From Colocasia esculenta (lineage: Eukaryota > Streptophyta > Magnoliopsida > Alismatales > Araceae), in NCBI GenBank assembly GCA_014218235.1, contig CM024766.1:52665359-52729358 (forward strand): a stretch of 64,000 bases of DNA, given 5' to 3'. This document shows, piece after piece, positions 35,561 to 46,343 of the stretch. A program made the translations under genes and the position numbers. Below the pieces are notes generated by a model, which saw only the letters and a program-made list of their open reading frames with translations, was not told the DNA's origin and ran no database searches. Each line of letters starts with the position of its first letter. Position 1 is the stretch's first letter.

Positions 35561-35889
35561 AAATGTTTAAATTATATGACTACATTGTTTGATTAATTAA
35601 ATATCAACTTTTCCAACTCCTTGATAGTTGACTTCTCACAAGTAGGAGTTCGGTAGTCAAAGTTATAAGCCGAATTTCAAATTCAAATTTATTCACTTTT
35701 TTTTTGGGGGGGGGGGGGGGTTGAATAATAAATGTTTATTTATTCTCATCTCATCTACAAATCCCAGTTGTTGATATCACAATCTATGGTCTTCGACAGA
35801 CTTCCCACGTTTATATAAGATCTCTCCTTCTCATTCCAAATCACCCTATTTGAAACCTCTCTAACTCCTCCTTATCTTCTTCCTGTTCT
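35561..35889 (+). other. Copia pol-ORF3 spacer
   Basis: Non-coding, with a T-run followed by a G-run at 35,697-35,720. It ends in GTTCT, the left copy of the Tat-2 target duplication. The sequence resumes at 53,783. Confidence 0.6.
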
Positions 35890-37161
35890 TGTAGACGCGA
35901 GATTTGGCCCATCTCCCGCAGGCTCTTTGGCCCATTAAGCCTCGTTTGACCATTTGTTGACCCGCCTCGGATCCCATGTAGACGGCAGCATCGATGGCCG
36001 CCGACTACTGGTTGGCGGCAAGACCCATGGACGCTGACCCAGACCGACGTCCACATCCCTGGACGTCTGCATGAGGTTGGCAGACTGATCCCTGGACGTC
36101 AACAGGGTTTACCTGGTCTGCGCAACTACCCCGAGATTCCAGCCAACTTGCACCATTCTCTCGGCTATGCAACGCATGTAGCCGTTCCCAACGGGCATAT
36201 GGGCCACCTAGGCACCCCATTGACCCAGTAAAAATCCTACATGGCCTCTACCCATTGGTTGGAGCATTTAGCCAAGGATAGCCAAGTGTGCAAGTGTGTT
36301 TCTTCACACTTGAGCATCCAAGGCTCTCAACCCCGAGCTCCATTGTCTATATAATAGCCCTTTGAGCCCTCTGAACCAAGGGGGGAGAGGCTGGACATCC
36401 TTATGCTGCTACTTTGAGAGAAGAGAGAGAAACTTGCACCTTACCTTCTACCACTCATGCTCTCCTTTCTCTCTTCATTCGGGACGTCTAGAAGGGTTCC
36501 TTTGGAGCTGGAGGAGCCCTGCAAGGAGCCAACAACGCCAACAACGAGGATCATCTCCTTCCTCTTCCTCTCTTTCCTTTCCTCTCATTTTAACATTTTG
36601 CATGCTACACACACTTTCCCACACACTCTAGGCACGTAGGGCACCTTCCTACACACCTAGAAAGGGGTTTCCAACCAAAACAGAGGGAAGAAGGGTGGTC
36701 ATAGCATTTGGCCACCCCTCTTTTCAAGTCCGCAACCGGTACGGGACTCGCCTTTTGGGCTTTCCTTTCTTTGTTTTGAACATTTACTACACTGCATTTG
36801 AGTCTAATAGAGCTTCTGTTTGTGGCAGGAACATTGTGAACGTGACCGTGGAGCTCTCTTCCTTTGGCTGGCCGAAGGAGGAGAAGTTGAAGCCCCATCT
36901 CCGTCCGCTGCGTGAGGCTGCTACAACAACGTGGTCAAAACACTTCCTTGGGCACAGGTAAGGCCCTGGCGATCACAAACCTCCCCTTTCATCTCTGGTT
37001 TTCTTTGTTTCCTCATCACTCAACCTAGTCAACCGGGGAGTCAACGAGGTCAACCAGCAACCCATCATCGCCAACGAGAGACTAGCGACGTCCGCGAGCC
37101 TCCGGAGGACACCCACAGTCGACACGGGGACAAACAGCGGCGGCGAAACGGATCGTCCACA
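35890..37161 (+). repeat. 5' LTR of Tat-2
   Basis: 1,272 bp, TGTAGACGCG to CGTCCACA. Probable TATA box TATATAAT at 36,348-36,355. It contains a cluster of GACGTC and GGCGGC words at 35,977-36,110, upstream of the TATA box. Confidence 0.95.
35977..36110. promoter_or_regulatory. GACGTC/GGCGGC motif cluster in the Tat-2 5' LTR
   Basis: Within 135 bases: 'gtagacggcagc', 'gatggccgcc', 'ggttggcggcaag', 'catggacgctgac', 'ccgacgtccac', 'ctggacgtctgc' and 'ctggacgtcaac'. ACGT is the core bound by plant bZIP factors. The same words recur in the leader, intron 1 and upstream of both antisense genes. Confidence 0.6.
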
Positions 37162-37924
37162 GCCTCTTTTCTGGCGATCACGGTGGGACAAGTTGTGCTG
37201 CCACGGTTTCTGTGCATCCAGGTAGACGGCCAGCGATCTTGCCGCCTATCCAGGTAAGCGTCCACATTTCCTGCCGTTGAGTTTGTTTCAGCATCCACAT
37301 AGGTAGTCGTCTATTGTCTGTAAACGTCAGTCGATCATGCCGTTGATATGTTGATCATGAATTCTGCGTCCACCATCTTGACGTTTAGTATCACAGTGGC
37401 ATGCTTTTCCCTGTTTTTCTTATTGTTTTGTTGTGATTTTGTTTCTTGTTTGCTTACTGATTGTCACTGACGGTCCTCAATCATTGGGGGTCATCTTCCT
37501 TCTCTCTTCCAGCCTCCCCTCACATTTCTAGGATCACCCTTCTTCGGTTTAGAACCTTTTACTCGGGGATTCCCTCTCGGGTAAATCGGGTTGACTCCGA
37601 AGAAAACTCTATAAGTCCCTAAATTCCATGGATTCCCTCACGGTACGGGGCAGAAGGACCTTTACCCATTCTGTCTAGTTCACCTACTCATCCGGGTTTG
37701 AGTAAGATTCGAGAGAACCGTCCAAGTCAAGTCAAGTCAAAGTAATACACAACCTTAATCTTCAAAACTTTTGGGACGTTGTTTGATAACATTGATTGGT
37801 AGAAATTCATACTTCTGCTGAAAACAGTGTAATCACTTCAACTTAAACCATTTCAAAAAAAAAGTAGGTTGTGTGCTAATGGACACTTGGTTGGAGCCTG
37901 TTAATATGGCTAATGAACTGACAT
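37162..37924 (+). other. Tat-2 leader
   Basis: Non-coding leader between the 5' LTR and gag. It contains another run of 'ggtagacggc', 'gcgtccaca', 'tgccgttga' and 'aaacgtca' words at 37,220-37,390. A short frame beginning 'MANELTFEYDDN' at ~37,907 may be the original gag start, now out of frame. Confidence 0.55.
37172..37189 (+). promoter_or_regulatory. Candidate primer-binding site of Tat-2
   Basis: 'tggcgatcacggtgggac' begins with TGG 10 bases after the LTR end. It resembles the TGGCGAC... primer sites of Tat elements. The tRNA match was not verified. Confidence 0.45.
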
Positions 37925-39558
37925 TTGAGTATGATGATAATGTCAATGAAGTTGTTCTGTATGATAAACACTAACAATCAGCCCGAGGAATCAATCCAAT
38001 CATCCTCCCCGGCCGACAATGAGGAAGTCAGCTTGAGGGTCAACCCCACTCATTCCCCAAGTACTCAAGAGGACCCCGAGTTTTCCAAACTCATGTCCCG
38101 CTATTCGCTCAACGATATCATTTCTATGCTTTCCAAGCATACCATTCGGGCAGCGGCTTCTCCTTCCCCTCCAGCCCATTCCCCTTTCCATGCCTCCTCA
38201 TCTAGGCCCGCTCCTAGGCCTCTCACCCCTTTCCAAATTCATGTATCCCCTATCCCTATCTCCACTCCTATTCCTCCCACTCCTTTACCTACTTCTACCC
38301 CAATTCCTCCACCCATCCACCCATCCTATGTTCAAACCACTCCTCCCGCTCAATCCGAATCCATGTCCCGGTTGGAGACGGAGGATCTTATTCAGAAACT
38401 CTTGGCTGAATCTCTGTCCCTTTCCAAGCCTCATTCACTCCAAAACTACTGCAAGCTCCACAACGTTTACTTCCCTCCGGGTTTCAAGGCCCCGAAGTAC
38501 CGCAAGTACGACGGGACCTCTGACCCGCAGTATCATCTTGCGGCTTCACTATGGATTCCCATCGGTGGCTATACGATCGGGCCCTCTTAGTCCACCTCTT
38601 CTAACAATCGTTAGAAGGGGAGGCTTTGAGGTGGTTTACCTCTTTGCCCGCATCGGATCTTGTTAACTTTGACATAGTCTCCGAACGCTTCATCTCGCAT
38701 TTTTCATACATGGCCACTCAAGTCCCTACACTCCCTGACTTGGTGGCGGAAAAGATGAAGGCGAACGAAGACTTTGTCACTTATGCCAACCGATGGAGGT
38801 CCATGGCCTCGAGAGCCGACATTCCCATCCCGGAGTCCCAAGCCATAACCTTGTTAGTCACCAACACCACCCCTGTGCTCCGTTCCATTTTAATGCTAAG
38901 TGAGTTCCCTTCCTTCTCACATCTTTATAACAGAGCCAGGGTGATTGAAAATCAGATCAAGGACTCCTCTCTCCCACATTTCTTCGAAGGGAAGCCAAAG
39001 GCACGTAAGGCTCCCGCAGTACCCACCACCGAGGGGGTGACTATCAATGAGTCTGTCAGTGCCTGCAGCCAGCCTCTAAGGCCTCCCAACAAATCCTCCC
39101 ATCCTCCCTCCAACCCTCACCAATTCCCATCTCACCCCTCCAAGCCTTACTCTGCCGTTCCTCCTCCTGCTGGCTACACCCGACCTGGCCCCAAAAGGTC
39201 GCATTACCCTCCTCTCCCTGAGACTCTCGAGGACGTGTTTTTCGCCCTCATGTCCTGTGATGCAATTCAACTCCCCCCACAAAGGGAGAACACCAATTCA
39301 AGGGTAGACACCTCCAAGTACTGTCCATACCATAGGACTCATGGTCACTTCATCAACAACTGCTTTACCTTCCGTGACTGGGTCTATGATATGAATGACC
39401 AAGGTAGAATCAACTGGGATGACGTCAAGGTGGCCATAGCCAAGTCTAGGTACACCAAAAAGGACCTTGGCATTTTCAGTAACCCTCTCCCACTCACCAA
39501 ACCAACAATCCCTCCTCATCCAGAGCCCAAGAGAATGTGCATACCAAGATACACCTAG
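37925..39558 (+). pseudogene. gag: Tat-2 gag (one frameshift)
   Basis: Two overlapping frames: 37,925-38,590 (N-terminal Pro/Ser-rich region, then 'YFPPGFKAPKYRKYDGTSDP') and 38,626-39,558 (helical core 'FISHFSYMATQVPTLPDLV', 'FVTYANRWRSM', then a Pro-rich tail). A knuckle-like CPYHRTHGHFINNC lies at 39,322-39,363, followed by 'DWVYDMNDQGRINWDD'. The break falls between 38,560 and 38,626. Tat-1 gag matches block for block. Role: particle shell and RNA packaging. Confidence 0.9.
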
Positions 39559-39889
39559 GGCCCCGGGTTGTGAGGAGAGAGCAACAGTGGGGGGTAGAAG
39601 GTTTCGAAGAATGGTACCCGTGCCCCACAACGAGTCTCAGGAGCCTTCCACGTCGGTAGATGCCATCCTAGAGGAGAGACCATTAGTGCTCATCCGTCCT
39701 CCCCAAGATGCTCATCCCACTATCCTCACTCCCCTTGCCAATGAGTCATCCTCCCGACCCCTCCAGCTCATCTGTCCTCAGTCTCAGAAGGCCGTGCATG
39801 TCACGCTCCGAAACCGGATTGTTCCTCCACCTCCGCGGCCATCCCAAGATGAGGAGGATAATGGGCCTCCACCTCCGGCTGGCACCGAA

Positions 39890-40871
39890 TATGATATTCT
39901 CCAACATCTTGATAAAATGCCCGCGAGGGTGTCTATTTTAGAATTGATTCGGAGGTCACCATCACATCAATCCACTCTCCTCCAGTTCCTCCAAAAGATC
40001 ATGGTCAATGATGATCTCCCTCCTAGTGGGTCACCGGCGCCATTCTCTCCCTCACCCAAGGACCCTCAATCTCTTTCTCGGACAAGGATCTCGCCACCCC
40101 GAGTGTCGTTCGCTCCCTCTTTGTCTCACCATCAACCTCAATGGGGTTTCGGTGGACTCCACTCTTATCGACACCGGGGCATCTATCAATGTCTGTCCGA
40201 TGAAGACCCTTAAGCAATTGGGTTTAGGGGAAGAGAATCTGGAGAAGAGTTTCTCCACTATAGCTGCCTATGACAACTCCAAATGAGTTGCCAAAGGCAA
40301 GATTGCTCTCAAACTAGAAGTCGGACCTGTCACCATGTCTACCGAATTTCTAGTCCTTGATGTCGACCCGGCCTACAAGGCCATTCTCGGTCGTCCTTGG
40401 CTAGAACAAACTCTAGGGGTCCCTTCCACCGCCCACCAATGCTTCAAATTCCCTTTCAATGGGCGGGTGATCAAGATTAAGAGCATTCCCATTCTGGAGA
40501 CCCTCAATGCCATTACCTCGGAACAGATGCCGCACCTATTCATTCCGGATAAAGGGAAGAAACCTGTCATGTCAATCTTTGATTTCCCCTTACCCTGTGA
40601 CCTCGGCCAGCCTCCCAAGCCCGCTGCAGAACCCCATGTCCCATGTCTCCCGGGAAAAGGTTGGGAAGTTATGGCCAACATCGGCTATGTTCATGGCCGC
40701 GGTTTGGGCACGGATGAAAAGGGAGAGATCCAGAGCGTTCAGGCAATCAGGAGGTTGTTACCCAAAGCCGATCTTGGTTTCCACCCAGACCCTGTCCATC
40801 CGGACCCATTCATACCGTATCAACCCCTTACCTGGACTTTAAAGGAGCATTTTGTTCAGGGGCCAACCTAG
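39890..40871 (+). pseudogene. Tat-2 protease and G-patch-like linker
   Basis: 'RVSILELIRRSPSHQ' at ~39,930 is followed by the aspartic protease with DTGAS at 40,170-40,184. A stop (TGA ~40,284) interrupts it, then come 'VTMSTEFLVLDVDP' and 'AILGRPWLEQTLG'. The frame 40,335-40,871 continues into 'GKGWEVMANIGYVHGRGLG', a G-patch-like motif also present in Tat-1. The protease cuts Gag-Pol; the Gly-rich motif may bind RNA. Confidence 0.85.
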
Positions 40872-41434
40872 ATGGGGACCAGGGAGCCTATAATTGAAGA
40901 AATACCTTACTCTGGGAGTGAGGATGAAGAAGAAGAAGAGGATGCCCAAATAGAGGACATTTCTGATGATTTTGGCCTCCTCTCCCTCTTTGGCTCTGAT
41001 CTCCCTTCTCCCCTATCATCATCACCATCATCTCCATCTCCCTCCACTGTCGTTCCTCCATCCACCTCTAATCCCCTTCTTTCTCCTCTTGTCCTCTCTC
41101 CATCCCTCATCTCGCCAGTCGAGGCTGCCTTGAGTAAGCAACTCATGGTTCTTGGCCTTGACTCCCCAAAAAAAATGCCAATTTTGAAAATTGGAAATCC
41201 GAGGTCTCCATTGAGCACCCCTCCTCTCTGGAACCTCTTCCGCTCGGCCAGGGCCCGACGCTTTCCGGCTTAAATTCCTCTTCCTCTTGCCCCCTTAGGG
41301 GCACTTCCCTTGAAAATAGTTTTGTACATAGCAGTCTTGTAAATAGTGGTCTAGATTCTAGTTTAGAGTCAGGTCTAGAGGCTAGTCTAGGGTCTAGTTT
41401 AAGTTTAGGAGAGTCTAGTTCCTCTCAGCCATGT
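40872..41434 (+). other. Tat-2 acidic/Ser-Pro-rich linker before RT
   Basis: Frame 40,872-41,273 begins 'PIIEEIPYSGSEDEEEEED', then Ser/Pro-rich. No domain recognised. Stops separate it from the RT frame at 41,435. Confidence 0.6.
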
Positions 41435-43225
41435 GTGTGCAAGGAGAAGGGTAGGCAAGTTCTTGCCCGTTTTGTTATGGCCTTGGCTGAGAGATGTGCT
41501 AAGTTAAGTCAGGTGCCAGAATTTCTCGAGGACCCTGCTCTCGTAGAATCAGATTTTGAAGAAGGTGACTCCGTAGACGATGGCTTAGGAGTTTATCTGT
41601 TAGATTTTGATGAGGAGTGTGAGTCGGGAGATCCTGGGTTAGGAGAAGAGGACCCAGTGAGCTCCTATGTGGATGGCACAAAAAGGTTCGACGAGCCAAC
41701 CATGGCTGCAAATGAGCCTACTAAAGAAGTCAACTGTGGCACCGAAGAATCCCCGAAGACAATTTTGACTAGTGCCAACTTCAGTGTTGAAGAAGAAGAA
41801 GCCTTGGTAGCTATTCTTAAAGAATTTTCCGAGGGATTTACTTGGTCTTACGAGGACATGCCGGGACTCGACACCTCTTTGGTTGAGCACCGTTTGGTCC
41901 TAAAAGCCGATGCAAAGGCCGTCAAGCAAAAGTTAAGAAGGCTACATCCTAAGCTTGCACTCAAGATCAAAGAGGAGGTTGACAAGTTGCACAAAGCCAA
42001 ATTTATTAGGGTTGTGCTATATCCACAGTGGGTAGCTAATATCGTCCCTGTAATGAAGAAGGACGGTAAGGTTAGGATCTGTATAGATTTCCGTGACCTT
42101 AATCGTGCTTGCCCAAAGGACGATTTCCCTCTCCCACACATAGATGTCCTAGTGGACAATACTGTCAGTTTCGAGCTTTTGTCGTTTATGGATGGTTTCT
42201 CTAGGTACAACCAGATTCGCTTGGTGGAGGAAGACCAGGAGAAAACTTCATTTACAACGCCCTGGGGGACTTACTGTTATGTCGTCATGCCCTTCGGATT
42301 GAAGAATGCGGGAGCAACCTATCAAAGGGCAATGATGGCAATTTTTCATGACATGATGCATGTGCACATGGAGGTCTATGTGGACGATGTCTTGGTAAAA
42401 TCAAAGACTCGACATGGCCATGCTGAGGTCCTCCAGGCAGTTCTCCAAAGGTCTAGAGAGCACAATCTTAAGATGAACCCTAAGAAGTGTGTCTTTGGTG
42501 TCTCTTCGGGGAAATTGCTTGGGTTCATAGTAAGTAAGCGGGGAATTGAAATTGATCCTAACAAGGCCAAAGCAATAATTGACATGCCTCCTCCTAGGAA
42601 TATCAGAGAAGTCAGAGGGCTAATTGGCAGACTCCAGTTTATTAGGAGATTCATCTCCCAGCATTCAATCCGATGTAGGCCCTTCTACGAGATGCTTAGA
42701 GGAGAGGCAAAGTTTAATTGGGACGATAAATGTCAGAAGGCCTTTGATGAATTGAAGAGCTATCTCTTTAATCCCCCTGTTCTCGCTCCTCTGGTCCCGG
42801 GTCAGCCTTTACTGCTCTATGTGTCAACCACTGAAGACTCAACTAGAGCGGTTTTGGCCCAATACGACGACGAGAAGAAGGAGAGAGCGGTGTACTATTT
42901 ATCCAAGTTATTCAATGAGGCTGAGAAGAAGTACACCGCCATGGAAAGAACGTGTGCGGCCGTCGTCTGGGTTGCCCAGAAGTTGAAGCACTATTTCCTG
43001 GCTCATGAAGTGAAACTTCTGGCGCGTATGGACCCTGTTCGGTACTTGCTTGAGAAGCCTGTCCTGACTGATCAGTTGATGAGGTGGCAAAGTTTCCTCA
43101 ATCAATTTGATATCACCTATGTCAACCAAAAGTCAATCAAGGGGCATGCCATAGCTGAGCATTTGGCCCACCACCCTTACCTTTATACTCCCCCGTTGAT
43201 GAAAGCTTTCCCGATGAAGAGTTAG
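41435..43225 (+). CDS. Tat-2 reverse transcriptase and first RNase H (open, 596 codons)
   Basis: Copies element RNA into DNA. The frame is uninterrupted. RT blocks are 'VVLYPQWVANIVPVMKKDG' (about residue 193), 'CIDFRDLNRACPKDDFPLPH' and 'TPWGTYCYVVMPFGLKNAG', with the active site YVDD at residues 315-318 (42,377-42,388). The connection 'GKLLGFIVSKRGIEIDPNKA' and the first RNase H-like domain run from ~450 to 585 ('YVSTTEDSTRAVLAQ', 'YFLAHEVKLLARM', 'IKGHAIAEHLA'). The usual first catalytic Asp of that RNase H is missing, as in other Tat elements, where the second RNase H is thought to take over. The start is an internal Met in a polyprotein and is arbitrary. Confidence 0.92.
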   Translation: MCKEKGRQVLARFVMALAERCAKLSQVPEFLEDPALVESDFEEGDSVDDGLGVYLLDFDEECESGDPGLGEEDPVSSYVDGTKRFDEPTMAANEPTKEVNCGTEESPKTILTSANFSVEEEEALVAILKEFSEGFTWSYEDMPGLDTSLVEHRLVLKADAKAVKQKLRRLHPKLALKIKEEVDKLHKAKFIRVVLYPQWVANIVPVMKKDGKVRICIDFRDLNRACPKDDFPLPHIDVLVDNTVSFELLSFMDGFSRYNQIRLVEEDQEKTSFTTPWGTYCYVVMPFGLKNAGATYQRAMMAIFHDMMHVHMEVYVDDVLVKSKTRHGHAEVLQAVLQRSREHNLKMNPKKCVFGVSSGKLLGFIVSKRGIEIDPNKAKAIIDMPPPRNIREVRGLIGRLQFIRRFISQHSIRCRPFYEMLRGEAKFNWDDKCQKAFDELKSYLFNPPVLAPLVPGQPLLLYVSTTEDSTRAVLAQYDDEKKERAVYYLSKLFNEAEKKYTAMERTCAAVVWVAQKLKHYFLAHEVKLLARMDPVRYLLEKPVLTDQLMRWQSFLNQFDITYVNQKSIKGHAIAEHLAHHPYLYTPPLMKAFPMKS

Positions 43226-43640
43226 GAGCCATTATCGATGGTGAACCTTCGTGGGTGCTTTACTTCGACGGGGCTCTTAATTCCAAAGGGTGTGGGATAG
43301 GGGCAGTCCTCCTCTCTCCGGAAGGGGTAGTCATTCCGCACGCCTATCAGTTAACCTTCCGAGCCACGAACAATGTGGCTGAGTACGAGGCTCTCCTAGT
43401 CGGGCTGAAAATGGCTTTATTGATCGGAGTCAAGGAGTTAAGGATTATTGGAGATTCGCAGTTGATACTCCGGAATCTCTTAGCAAGTACCAGACCCGGG
43501 ACCCCAAGCTGAAACCAAACCAAGAGTTGGTAGGAAAAGTAGTCCGGTAGTTTAGGAAGCTCACTTTAGTTCACACTCCTAGGGCCCAAAATATTCTAGC
43601 AGATTCACTCGCCTCCCTCGTGTCTTCCATTCCCATTCCT
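43226..43640 (+). pseudogene. Tat-2 second RNase H (aRH), frameshifted
   Basis: Contains 'LYFDGALNSKGCGIGAVLL', 'RATNNVAEYEALLVGLKMA', 'LRIIGDSQLILRNLL', then a frameshift near 43,480, a stop near 43,548, and 'LVHTPRAQNILADSLASL'. The four acidic residues (FDG, AEYEA, GDS, ADSL) are kept. A TAG at 43,223-43,225 separates it from RT. This domain defines the Tat lineage and removes RNA from the RNA-DNA hybrid. Confidence 0.85.
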
Positions 43641-45050
43641 TTGGGAAAGTCTTCTGAAACTGTCTCCGTCCAGAGATTGAGAGTCCCTTCCCATGTCGAT
43701 CCGTGGTTCTCTCAGCTCGTGCGTCCTTCTCCATCCCTTCAGGTCCATGCGCTTTCCAAAGACCCAGAAATTGACCTTGAAGATGGCCATCCCTGGTATT
43801 TTGACATCGAAAACTTTCTCAAAGATGGATCCTTCCCTGATTATGCCACCTCTGCTGATAGACGGGCAATTCTCCGCATCTCGGAGCGTTACAAAATCAT
43901 AGGTGGCATTCTGTACAAAAAGTCTCTCAGCGGGGTCTATCTCCGTTGCCTTGATGAAATCGAATCTCAAGATGTTGTTGAAGCCGCTCACTCTAGTGAA
44001 TGTGGTGGCCATGTTAATGGTAGAACAATTGCCCAGAAATTGCTAAGACACTATTATTGGCCCACCATGGAAGAGGACTGTCGTCATTTTGTCCGTCACT
44101 GTGCTAAATGCCAATTACACGGTGACAAAATTCATGCTCCTTCCTCTTCTCTTCACCCTCTCATCGCACCATGGCCTTTCGCCATATGGGCATTCGATGT
44201 GGTCAGTCCTCTTGCGGACAGAACCGGAGAAATCCGTAAGAAGTCCTTCATTCTGACCGCCACAGAGTATTTCACAAAGTGGGCTGAAGCAGAAGCATTC
44301 ATAGAAGTCAAAGCTTCAACAGTCGTCAAGTTCATCAAGCGCAACATCCTTGCAAGATTTGGCGTACCTCGGGACATCGTCACCGACAACGGACCGCAAT
44401 TCACTTCACAGAAGCTTCGCGACATGTGTGGTAAATATGGCATTAACTTGCATCATTCATCACCATATTATCCACAAGGTAATGGACAAGCTGAAGCTAC
44501 TAATAAAACTCTCATTCAAATCATAAAGAAAACATGCAAATCTCACAACAATGCTGACTGGCCAAATCGCTTGGTTGAAGCTCTTTGGGCTTATCGCACC
44601 TCCGTCCGCACTCCTATGGGGAAAACCCCCTACGCTTTGACATATGGATCGGATGCGATACTCCCATATGAGATCTTCGTCCCTTCGCTTAGAGTTCAAT
44701 TGGATTCCGAACTTGATCCTGATCAACGTCGGGAAGCCTTGTTGGCACAACTTGAACTCTTAGATGAAAGGTGAATGATAGCGGCTGACCATGCACAAGT
44801 CTATCGTTAGAGAATTGCATGTTTTTATGCCAAAAGAGTTCTTGAGAGAAAGTTCGAAGTAGGTGAATTGGTCCTAAAACGCAAAATCATAAAGGCATCA
44901 GGTCCCAGGAGCAAATTGCAAGAAAATTGGGAGGGTCCGTTCGTCATCAAAGAAGCATACTTAGGGAGCGCTTATAGGTTAGTGGATGCCGAAGGAGTCG
45001 AATTGACGCACCCTTGGAATGTAGTCTACCTCAAGAAGTTCTATCCTTAG
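43620..45050 (+). pseudogene. Tat-2 integrase, core intact, C-terminus after stops
   Basis: Inserts the DNA copy. Open frame 43,620-44,774 (384 codons). Zinc-binding HHCC is at residues His124, His131, Cys161 and Cys164. The catalytic DDE triad is Asp193 (WAFD), Asp256 (TDNGPQF) and Glu292 (GQAEATNK), with 35 residues between the last two, as expected. After TGA 44,772-44,774 and a second stop near 44,810 the C-terminal domain resumes at 44,868-45,050 ('WEGPFVIKEAYLGSAYRLV', 'THPWNVVYLKKFYP'). Confidence 0.9.
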
Positions 45051-45052
45051 TC

Positions 45053-46343
45053 AGTCAGTTGGTCGGTCATTCATCACTTGCCAATGGTTTAGGGGTTTGA
45101 GCCTCTACTTTTCCACGTGGCCACTAGTCAGGTAGGGCTTATTCACACACCACACGATGTTAAGATATTGCCCTTTGGCTAGAAAATCACTAGTACGCTC
45201 GGGCGGTCTCATCCGGTCAATGTGTTTCCCGTATTCTTTTCCCACTCGGTCGTGTCTGGAAGCGGAACAAACTACAAGTAGGGGACCATCCGCATCCATC
45301 TAAAGGGGCAAAAGTCATCATAAAAACAGGGGCAGTTAAACAGAAAAACAAGAGGCAAAATGCTAAATTAAGCCTCAAAGGGGAAAAAGAAAAAGCCAAA
45401 AGGCCAAAAAAGGGTAGCAAAAAGTACGTACCCAGAAAAAAGTTGACCAACTCAAGGAGGTAGCAAAAAGTACGTGCCTCCACCCCTGAGATCAAAATAA
45501 ATTGAAAAAGTCCCCCGAAAACAAATGTTGACTAAGTTCCTTTTTAGTATGAGATGTCGGTTTGGAAACAGAAAGTAGTCTGAACTAAATCTTACATGAC
45601 TTCCTATACTTTTCTCCCCTTCCCTCCCTCTAGGGGCAATTTGATTATATGAGATCCTCCGTAGTTGAAAATATCAAGAAGGCTAGGGGCAATTTCTAAC
45701 ATCAAAAATTTCATGCACGTCCCTCCTTACTCTTGGTCTCTGTGGTTAAATAGATCGTGTAAACCCTATATCACAACATGTGATGAATATGTGTCTTAGA
45801 GTCCAAAATTTCAAAAAAAAAATGCAAAAAACAACAAAAAAGAGAGTCTTTTGATGTATATATTTCACATTGTACAAATTTTCTCCCAAATTTTCTCCCT
45901 TATTTTCAAAAGCCAAAAAATAAAAAAAAATCAAAAATCCAAAAAAATTTAGTGGTACTATGTATATAAACTAATATTTTGCTTATTCGCTTATTTACTT
46001 ATTTTCAAAATCAAAAACAACAAAAAAATCAAGAAAAACAAAACACAAAAAAATACATGTGCATATTTCCCTTCGGTTATTTTATTACGTTCTTATCTTT
46101 GATTAGAAATTAGCCCCTTGACCAGATCTCAAGAAAGGTACATCATAGGCAAGGGGCTAAAAACAGATCTACACTAACATGTTTTCTTTAAGTGTTGTGG
46201 ATACAGGATGCAGGAACCAGAGAACAGAAACAAACCATTCAAATGCAAATGACAAAAGTCCACAAAATTCCACTACAATGATCAAGTTCTGTACATGTCA
46301 TAACAGGGGCATATCCCTAGAAGTACAACTGGAGCACCTCTCC
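45053..46343. other. Tat-2 spacer between integrase and antisense gene
   Basis: No gene seen. It holds A-rich 'ccaaaaaa' tracts at 45,340-45,500 and 45,805-46,055, and a hairpin at 46,111-46,159. Equivalent to 10,618-12,060 in Tat-1. Confidence 0.6.
46111..46159. terminator. Hairpin between Tat-2 sense and antisense units
   Basis: 'tagccccttg' (46,111-46,120) pairs perfectly with 'caaggggcta' (46,150-46,159). It lies ~185 bases beyond the antisense stop. The core AGC(C/T)CCTTG...CAAGGGGCT is shared with 11,802-11,860 in Tat-1. A transcription-end role is inference. Confidence 0.5.
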
